A program made the position numbers and the translations under genes. From positions 1-26,421 of the IMG/VR virus record IMGVR_UViG_3300001472_000137: a stretch of 26,421 nucleotides of DNA; one strand, given 5' to 3'. Positions 15,601 to 25,100 of the stretch are shown piece by piece. The notes below the pieces were generated by a model, which worked only from the letters and a program-made list of their open reading frames with translations, made no database searches and was not told the DNA's origin. The first letter of the stretch is position 1; each line of letters opens with the position of its first letter. The stretch is from a virus.

Positions 15601-16144
15601 AGGACAACTTAACAAGTTAAAGTCACTTTCAGATCAAATAATATACCATCCTGTAAAATATAAAATACTTTTTGGCAATAATTCTGAAGAAAAATTACAA
15701 GCAACATTTAAGGTTGTTAAAAATAGTAAAACAAATGTAACAGATGCTGTAATTAAAACTAGGGTAATATCCGCAATAAACGAATTTTTTGCATTGGATA
15801 ATTGGGACTTTGGTGACAGTTTTTATTTTACAGAATTATCGGCTTACGTACACAATAAATTGGCACCTGACTTACTTACAGTTGTTATAGTGCCTAATCA
15901 ATCAGGACAAAGTTTTGGGTCTTTGTTTCAGATTGACTCGTCAGCAGACGAAATATTCATTAGTGGGGCCACCGTTGATGATGTATCCATAATAACTGCC
16001 CTTGGTGCCAATCAACTAGTTGCATCAGGCACTGTGGTAACTTCAACAACATCCACAACAAACACTACATCAGGATCAGCAGTGTCAGGCTCTACTACAT
16101 CAGGTTCCGGGTCAAGCACCGGCAGTAGTGGAGCAGGATACTAA
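12665..16144 (+). CDS. gp6: Baseplate wedge protein gp6
   Basis: A 1159-residue protein, much longer than T4 gp6 (about 660). The N-terminal 120 residues are the recognisable gp6 start: DWKKIYQSFQQADFKSYDFET, then NYPDDFNDFVESSEYVALID, then LNARENFLETAERRNSILRL. The middle has the J-type wedge region (KAERNIFNVVTKNDDAIDLVFGDGNFANMP, in parts about 328-357) and VYYSQNRMITAEDYQVVP (about 427). Later come an acidic loop DDDDDG at 813-818 and LKSLSDQIIYHPVKYKILFG near 985. The last 36 residues (1124-1159) are almost only Ser, Thr and Gly. gp6 links neighbouring wedges into the iris around the hub. It ends in a TAATG overlap with the giant gene. Confidence 0.92.
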   Translation: MASTDRQNRLLVAEDWKKIYQSFQQADFKSYDFETLRRTMVAYLRENYPDDFNDFVESSEYVALIDLIAYISQALSFRVDLNARENFLETAERRNSILRLARLINYNAKRNKPATGLLKIDSVSTSQDVTDSTGTNLANTSVVWNDSANTNYREQFTAILNAANQTGQLFGNPRESGTIGGVDTEVYTLSSNQTDLPVYRFTKGIGGTSRAFEIVPSSLENSESIYEAEPINGTGLTYTYRSDGSGDSSNNTGFFFLFKQGRIENIDFNVDTATTNFVKPIQNTNINDSDVWLFKLDQFGQIAQRWSQVPSLAGNNAIYNSLSKAERNIFNVVTKNDDAIDLVFGDGNFANMPLGSFRLYYRVSDNAKYAIQSADLQNIRLSIPYIDANGGQQTLQVVCSLKSSVYNAAASESNDSIKEKAAQVYYSQNRMITAEDYQVVPLGVSQEIVKARSVNRSASGISRAKEILDPTGAYSNVSVFADDGILYREESLQKFTFTFNNKNDIQSVLDKSVENKLKTAYARQFYYLKYGTKDLSTLTATWNSTSTSTNTNTGYFTSGGALTVGEFATSALKFAKPGSLMKFTSPDTRRFKNGKLVTLTTDESENRAWAKIGAVVGDGANGGLGNLESGAGPVTLSDIIPDGAVLNAIIPNFTTAFSSTLEADLLSRIDAYEEFGLRYDQDSETWKVITSTNLSTSEIFTLNDAGSTSNGNLDASWWFKFTNDGNTYTTFYRKLDYIFESVGQNKFHYDTQEKIYDYTTGKSVKDTVKILKTNSLVSTGNSIGYPITWQIVDTVTEVDGFQDNRKVQVGFFDDDDDGVVDNPEIFDIVVEPTLSETTKFVFFEKYISYDTIERYRPYASTNFIVTKNEIDIDLNAVSYADNQLFYFYDSSEDVIKKYSSTTNTLTTTTDYLARKGRGSISFQYRHHAGQETRIDPSVSNIIDTYLLERTYDNLFRIWLQDGGTKPIPSTADQLRISYAGQLNKLKSLSDQIIYHPVKYKILFGNNSEEKLQATFKVVKNSKTNVTDAVIKTRVISAINEFFALDNWDFGDSFYFTELSAYVHNKLAPDLLTVVIVPNQSGQSFGSLFQIDSSADEIFISGATVDDVSIITALGANQLVASGTVVTSTTSTTNTTSGSAVSGSTTSGSGSSTGSSGAGY

Positions 16145-19100
16145 TGGCGGATAATCAAATAAATTCATCCACTAATAACGAAGTTGTCAAGCAAGGCAAT
16201 AACGAGTACAGAAGGACAGTACAGCATTTACCTGCGTTCTACAGGACAGACACTAACCAAAGATTTTTAGCTAGTACTTTAGATCCGTTAGTACAAAAAG
16301 GTTCTTTAGAAAGGCTTGATGGATTTATAGGAAGGCAAGATGCTTATACAAGAAATGTAAACGACAGGTATATAGATGCCACATCTAGAGATAGATTTGC
16401 CTATCAACTTGAGCCTGCAATTACCTACACGGACAAAGACACAACATCTGTAAATCCGGAAGACCAAGTTAAATTTACTGCAACATATGATGATTACATA
16501 AATCAATTAAAATATTTTGGTGCCAAGGTAGATAACCATGACAGGTTAAACAAAGAACTTGTATACTCTTGGAATCCTGCAATCGATTATGATAAGCTGA
16601 TCAATTACAGAGAATATTACTGGATACCCGAAGGACCGCCATCGATAGAAATAGACTCAGTAGGTCCTGGTGCTGTAGCAGAGTACGATGTGGTAAATCT
16701 TGCCAAGGGTGCATATAATTTTAATCACAGGCCCAATGAAGATAATCCAACTATAACACTGTATAGAGGCAACACTTACAAATTTAAAGTAAATGCCAAA
16801 GGACATCCTTTCTGGATAATGACAGAGCCGTACAAAGACGGATCGACAAATTTATTTTACACTTCAGGTGTAACAAATGCCGGAACAGATAGTGGCACAG
16901 TCACATTTACAGTTCCGACAGGTGCCCCGGCAACCTTATACTATCAGTGTGGCAATCATGATGCCATGTATGGAATTTTACAAATTAGAGATGCAACAGC
17001 TTCAACATCTATAAATGTTGCCAATGACATAATTGGGGTAAAAAATTATAGCCTAAGAACATTAGATATTTCTAATGGCATGAAGATAAAATTTAAATCT
17101 TCATTGGTTTCGGCAGAATATCAAGGCAAGGAATATTATGTCGAAGGTGTCGGCGATGCAGTTACGCTTACAGATGTAGAGGAATTGATTACGCCCGGAA
17201 GTTACTCAACAGCGACGACTATAGAGTATGGCACAGTTGGATATGATACCAGACCATACGCAAAAGCATTTTACATACCCGAGAAGCAAGATTATATAAC
17301 AATCAAGAGAGATTCTCGAGATATGAATGCATGGTCTCGTTATAACAGGTGGTTCCATAGATCGGTAATTGAGGAGACAGCGAAAGTTACGGGCTTTACA
17401 CCAAATTTAGATGAAACGGACAGAGCCAAAAGACCTATTATAGAATTTGATTCAGGACTTGCACTTTATAATCATGGTACTGTTGGAAAGAAGTCTGTCA
17501 CACTCTTTGATAATGTGACCACTGACGCATTTAGCACTGTAGTAAATCAGCTTGGTCATATCACTGACGGATTATCTCTTGCAACTGGTATGCGTGTTGT
17601 CTTTTCAGCTGATACAGATCCATTAGTCAATGGTAAAATTTATGATGTAAATTTTGTTACAGCCGGTGACTCGAGTCAGGTTATATCTCTGACAGAAGCC
17701 TCAGACGGAACTCCGTCAGATAATGATAGCATATTCATAGAATTTGGTACAAACAATCAAGGTAAAACTTTCTATTATGATTCTACAAGTAAAAAATGGA
17801 TAGAAGCACAGGAGAAGACAGATGTAAACCAACAACCTCTGTTTGGAATGTGGGATAACGATCATATAAGTTTCGATGATAAAACAACATATCCAAATTC
17901 ATCATTTACTGGTGCAAGTGTTTTTAAATTTGCAACTTCCGATACTGCAACAACAGACACTGTGCTGGGAATCAAAGTCAAGTACAACACTATTAATAAT
18001 GTAGGCGATATAGTATTTGAATCGGATCACACAGGCGGAGCATTTACATATCAGTCAAACGGTGAGACAACTACAAAAAAACTTGCCGAGGGACATCTAC
18101 ATTATACTACCGGTAGCAGTACACACGTTTCGCGAAACGCTTGGATCAAGAGGACTAATCCATATAACCAGCGTGTAATTAGAACAGCCATTGTAGACAG
18201 CACAGAAAAACAACTTTTTGCAATAGACTTTTACAAAGAATCAGCATCACTGAGTGATCTAGAATTATCAGTATCCGTAAATGGTCTTAGAAAAACTATC
18301 ATCACAGACTACACTTTAGTCGATGGTACAACACACAGATACATTAAATTCAACAAAGAGTTGGATGTAAATGATCAGATACGTATCGCAGGATACAGTA
18401 GTGCCAAAAAAGTTGATGAGATCGGAATATATGAAATACCTGATAACATTTCAACTAATAGTGCGAATGAGCAACTAGGAGAATTTACGTTCGGTCAAAT
18501 ATTGCATCACTTACGTGATATATTTGATAAGAACCAAGATGTAACGGGTGCTATACCAGGAACTAGTAATTTAAGAGATAAACCAAATGCACGTTTGAAC
18601 GGTGGTACGATTCATCAGCACGAAGGACCATTAATGCCGGCTATGTTTGGTTTGATAGATCAAGATACAAATGTTATTACGGCAATAGATTATGTAAATC
18701 AAGAGTACGAAAAATGGTACAACTCATTTTTAACCTACGCTATGGGTACAGCTTATGAAGGTGTTGCCGCAGACAGAGTAGACGAAATTATAAAACAGAT
18801 CACCGTTGGTCGAACTAGAACGTTTCCTTTTTACCATGAGGACATGATTGGATACGGTGAAAATGTTTCCACAAGAAACTACACCGTTTTAGGATCTTCT
18901 CAAGTTGATTATGCTATCGATTCAAAACACGATATAAGCGAAGTGAGTAACAGGGCAGTGTACGTATACCTAAACGGAACACAACTTTTAGTTGATACAG
19001 ATTATACATTCAGCACAGACGATGATAGTATTACAATTTCAAAAACGTTAGCCGAGGGTGATACAGTTACTATTAAGGATTATGTAGATACCAAAGGTAG

Positions 19101-22100
19101 CTTCATGCCTACATCGCCGACAAAATTAGGAATGTATCCTAGATTTAAACCTGAGGCGTTTACTGACGATACCTATTTGATAGATACTAGTGTCATCAGA
19201 AAGCATGATGGATCAATAATCAAAGCCTATGGTGATGAAAGAGACGATCTTATTTTAGAACTTGAAAAAAGAATTTACAATAATTTAAAAACAGATTATG
19301 ATTCGAGTCTTGTAAACATATCTGATGTCATGCCGAGTGCATTTACTTCATCGCAATACACAGTAAATGAAGTCACAGATATTATGGGACCTGATTTTTA
19401 TGTATGGGCTGGCAGAAACAATGTTCAGTACATCAACAACACTTCATTCAGCGAAGGGTCACCTTTCACATACAACTATTCTCGATCGACAGGTGCAGTC
19501 ACAGGTACAAATCTACAAGGACATTGGAGAGGCATCTATAAACATCATTACGATACAGATGCACCCCATGTGAGACCATGGGAAATGCTTGGACATTCTG
19601 AGAAGCCCACAGACTGGGAGACCTTGTATGGACCAGCACCATACACTTCTTCAAACGATGTATTATGGAACGCAATAGCAACGCAATCAGGCAGGTACGG
19701 AAAGCCCGGTATTAAAAGCTACCTACCAGTTGATAGCTCAGGAAATTTATTAGATCCAGTGAGTGTTGGGTTGATAGATGAGATAGATGCTGTTGGAAGA
19801 AGTACGTCTTGGAAGTTCGGTGATCAATCACCTGCTGAAACTACTTGGAGAAGATCAAGTGCTTATCCTTTCACTGTGTTAAAAACATTGGCGTTGGCAA
19901 GTCCTGCCAAGTTCTTTTCTAACTATTTTGATACATCTAGACTTACTACAAACATATCAGGAAACCAAATAGACAAGGATACAGGACTAAGAAGAACTTT
20001 AGCAAGTTCTAAATATCATCTGGAAACGTCGACTAATTCAGCAACTGGTGTTGTAACTACCTATAAAACAGCTGGTTATCAACCATTGGTGGTAAATTAC
20101 CTAATGTTTCGTAATCTTGACGTAAAAACTTTTTACTATGATAAGATGAAGGCTCTGAATGTGCAATTAGCATACAAACTCGGAGGATTTTCAGACAAAG
20201 ATAATCTAAAAATATTAACAGATTCTGTATCACCAGGTTCAACGTCGGGATCTAAATTTATTCCAGACGAAAACTACAAGATACTTTTTAGAACGTCAAA
20301 TCCTGTTGACAGTTTTTCCTACAGTGGAGTGTTGATTGAAAAGAACACAGACGTCTCACATGACGGATCTTCGTTACTGGGTGGTTACAAAATTTTAGGA
20401 TATTCGACTGCCAAACCATATTTCAAATTTTACTATCCGAGGAAAACCAACAGGTTCAGTGGAATAAGTGTACCTGGTTCTACAGAGGTAAAAAGTTACA
20501 ATGACTTTTACAGCGAGGCACAAACAATTCCTTATGGTTACGTGTTTACTACTATTCAAGATGTAACTGATTTCTTGCTTGGCTATGGAAAATGGTTAGA
20601 GACGCAAGGATTTAGTTTTAATAAATTTTCAAATGAATTGAAAGAAACATTAAATTGGCAAAATGCAGTTAGAGAATTTTTATTTTGGACTACGCAGGAA
20701 TGGGCACCTGGATCAGCAATCACTGTGTCTCCGGCCGCAGACGGATTCGAATTAGATACTAAAGATGCTGTGGTTGGACAGTTAAGAAACCTAGCAGGAG
20801 ACTATTCACTTGTAGACGCAGGCGGAAGAAAAATAGACATCAAAGAGATTGGCACAAAACGGATGGGGAAGACATTCGAACTATCTATTAAATCATCCGA
20901 GATTGGTCTATATAATATTGCGTTGAATACAGTACAGAAAGAACACATTATATTGTTTGACAACAGCACTGTTTTCAGTGATATAATATACCAACCATTT
21001 ACAGGATTCAGACAACAAAGATTAAAATTGGTTGGTTGGAAAACAGGCAATTGGAATGGCGACTACTATGCTCCTGGTTTTGTGTTCGATGCCGCTCAGG
21101 TTACGTATTGGCTTAGAAATACAGATTACAAAATAGGCGATAGTGTCGAATACCAAGGAAAATTCTATGTGGCAAAAGTGAACCATAACAGTGGCACATC
21201 ATTTGACAGAGAAAACTGGATGTTAAAAGATAAAAAACCAGCTCCACAACTTATTCCAAACTTCGATTACAAAATATCTCAATTTAACGATTTTTATGAA
21301 TTAGAAACAAATAATTTTGATGAATCGCAACAGAAGTTGGCACAGAGATTGATAGGTTATCAGTCAAGAGATTACTTAGAAAATTTATTTGTAAACGATG
21401 TATCACAGTATAAGTTTTATCAGGGATACATTAGAGAAAAAGGAACAGAAGCGGCGATTGACAAGATACTGAAAGCAAAATATGAAAACGAAGACATAAC
21501 GTTAGATTTATATCCTGAATGGATGATAAGGACTGGAAAATTTGGAAACACAGATAGCATAGAAAATATCCAAATCAAATTAGGAGAGAGTAGCATCACA
21601 GCAGATCCTCAAAGTATAGAACTTTTTGATTCTTCTAATTTTACTAGAAACTTTGCAAGATCCAAAGGCATAGCAAAAGAGGATTTGTATTACAAGCCTG
21701 TAGAATACACAGCTTCAACTACATTCAGCAGACTTGATTACAGTAAAGAAGGATTCGATAGAGAACATGCACAGGTATTCAAAACTGCAGGTTATCCGCA
21801 GGTAAGCCAGGTGCAAAGGACTGCATTTGATTTGCAAGAGTTGTTGGACATAGACATGAACAGTGTTACTGGAAATGATTTAATATGGGTAGCAAACAAA
21901 TCAAACAACGACTGGGACGTGTTTAGACTTACAAATGCTGGGTTCAACATAGCTACGCTTACGCCAATCAATGATCAAAATCAGTTAGAGGTAACGTTTG
22001 ACAAATCACATGGACTGTCAGGAGGCACATCCACAACAGAAGCAGATATTTTTGCTATATCGAACAGTGAGGAACGTCAGCTAAACGGTGCATATAAAGT

Positions 22101-25100
22101 GTCTAGCGTAGTCGATCACAATACTATCATAATTGATTACTCAGGGAGTGTGTCTTTTTTACCTTCACTGTTAGATGGATCAACAGCAGACAGTTTTGGA
22201 AACGTGTATAAATTTATTTCAGTGAGATTGTCGTCGATGGATAACACAAATAACAAATTATCATATCGTGACTACAACGACCGAGACGATACTCTAATGA
22301 CCCCGGGAGATAAAGTATTTGTAGATTCGGATAGTGCAGGCTTATGGCATGTCTATGAGAAACAAGATCCTTACAATTCTAAGTTAATACTTTCTCCAGA
22401 TGCATCCACTGCCGACCAAGAATTTGGCTATCGTATTGTTGCAAGGAATGACGGAAGATCGGTAGTAATTTCAGCACCAGGAAAAGGACAAGGAGAACTT
22501 ACTTTCTTATTCAGAGGATTACCAGATGCCGGCACAGCATTCAGCACCCAGTCAACTGCTACAATGACAGAAAATACTGACAATACAAGCAGGTTGGGTG
22601 ATTCTTTATCAATGAGTACAGATGAGAACTTTGTTGTAGCTGGAGCACCATACACAAACACTTTAGATTCTGACGGAAGCACGAGACAGCTAAATTCAGG
22701 ACTACTTAAACTTTACATATGGGATCCAAACTCATTCAAGTATGGAATACTGGATACAATAAGTCCACCGACAGATGGATCATCCAGCAATGAGAATTTA
22801 AATTTTGGATGGGATCACAAAATTGCTGAACAACAGATAAGTTCTACGAGGACAACCACGAACAAATACCTTTTTGTATCAGCTCCTGGACATAACAATG
22901 ACACTGGAAGAGTGTACATGTACACCTGGGGAATTGGTGCAGATGGATCAACATACGATGCATGGACACAAGACTACACATTGGAAGCACCAAACGGCGG
23001 CGGCGGACAACGTTTTGGGCATAGATTAGCAACGAACGATAATGGTGACATTTTAGCTGTCAGTTCTTTGGCTCCTGGCAATGCAGGCAAAGTTGAGATA
23101 TTTGTGAGATCTGGATCAGCAAGTGACGGAAGCTCACAGAACTCGTTTGTATTAACACAGACTTTGACTGGAACATCTGCTGACGGGTCTTCTCTGAACA
23201 CAAACTTTGGAGAAGCGATCGCAATGAGTAAAGATGGCACGACACTTATTATTGGTGCACCTGGCGTAGATCAACTATTACAGGCAGATGGCGGTGCGGT
23301 GTATTACTACAAATGGAACGTAGATGGATCAACTAACACCTTCACGCTACAACAAACTTTGAATACACCTGACACAGAAGTAAACATGAAATTTGGTTCA
23401 ACTGTTACTACCAACAATGATGGTAACAGAATAATGATTGGAGCAGAGAATTTTTCTAACGCAGTTGAACTTAGATTCGATTCAGGAGCAACAACATTCG
23501 ATTTACAAGACACATTATTTGTAGACGAAAACAAAGGGTCAGGTGCGGCCTACACTGCAACAAAATACAACACAAAATTTGTAATTGACGACAAGCTATC
23601 ATCAAGTTCTGTATCCGAAAATGATGATTTTGGCAGAGGGTTATGTATCACGGACCATGGTGTGTTTGTTGGAGCACCAGACGACAATGGCAACATATCA
23701 AGTGATGGTAGCACCAAAGTACAAAATGACGGTACAGTCCAAAACTATGACTTGAAAACTGTTGGACAGTTCGCATGGAAAGATCTTGTAAAGGAAACAG
23801 CATTAATTGATACAGGCAAATTAGGACAGGTATTTGATTTTAATACAAAAAGCAAACAAATAAGAGATTACTATGATTTATATGATCCGATCAAGGGCAG
23901 AATACTAGGAATAGCAGACAGAGAAATTAATATTAAATCGCCGTGGGATCCAGCTGAATACAACACAGGATCAAATCCTAACACGCAGACTCCGTGGGAT
24001 GAAAATCATCTAGGAGAGGTTTGGTGGGATCTGTCTAAAGTAAAATGGGTATGGTATGAGCAAGACACACAAGAATACAAACACAATCACTGGGGACAAA
24101 CATTTCCTGGTTCAAGCATAGACATATACGAATGGACGGAATCAACACTAACACCACAGCAGTGGAATGATAGAAGTGCAGTACCAGTTGGTCAACCAGT
24201 CACAGGCACAGCACTAAACAATGACGATTACACAATTAAACCAAGATATAATTCAAAATTGGATAGATTTGTAAATTACTATTATTATTGGGTAAAAAAC
24301 AAAAACACTATGCCTACAAATAGCGTTGTGCATAGGAAGAATACTACTGCATATATTTCAAATATTATTACAAATCCAAAAAGATTTAACATAAAGTACT
24401 ATGCTCCGACTGATACAAATACTCTGATGTTGTTCAACGTTGGCGTTCTTAAAGGTGACGACTTTGTATTGAACGTGGATATCAGATCTAACAACTTCGA
24501 GGGAGACAGTCACAGTGTATGGAAACTTGCCAGAGAAGGTGACAAGGATTACAGACCGGGAACAGTGATAGAGACAAGATGGTGGGACTCGTTAATTGGT
24601 AAAACATCCACAGGAGACCTTGTTCCGGACCAAGAACTTCCTGCAAATGAAAAATATGGAAACAATATTAGACCAAGACAAAGCTGGTATGCAGATAGGT
24701 TCAATGCTCTTAAAGAACTTATTGATTATGCAAACAGTGTACTTGAAAAACATCAATTAGTTGGACAGATTAACCTAACAAATCTAGATGCCAAGGAACC
24801 TGAACCTACGCAACAAAGCGGTGAATGGGACGGCACAGTGAACACATATGCTGAGTTGACATATTTGAATACAGCCGATATTTCCGGTACAGTAAAATAT
24901 CTTGTAAAATCAGATGAGACTGCTTCTAACTACTGGGCAATTTATACATGGGATGGCACAGTGTGGACAAGGACAAAAGTACAGACCTATGACACTTCTA
25001 AATTTTGGAGTTACATGGACTGGTACCAAGCACCGGGCCATCATGGTGAAGCAGGCATGGTACATGATGCCAACACAAAAATTGATAAGCAGGTAACATA

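Noticed and set aside
19367-19573. 68-residue + strand open frame in another frame of the giant gene
   Set aside because: Nested in a continuous long frame with good domain content; no start signals.
22974-23240. Two overlapping minus-strand open frames beneath the propeller
   Set aside because: They arise from the repeated codon pattern of the propeller blades on the opposite strand.
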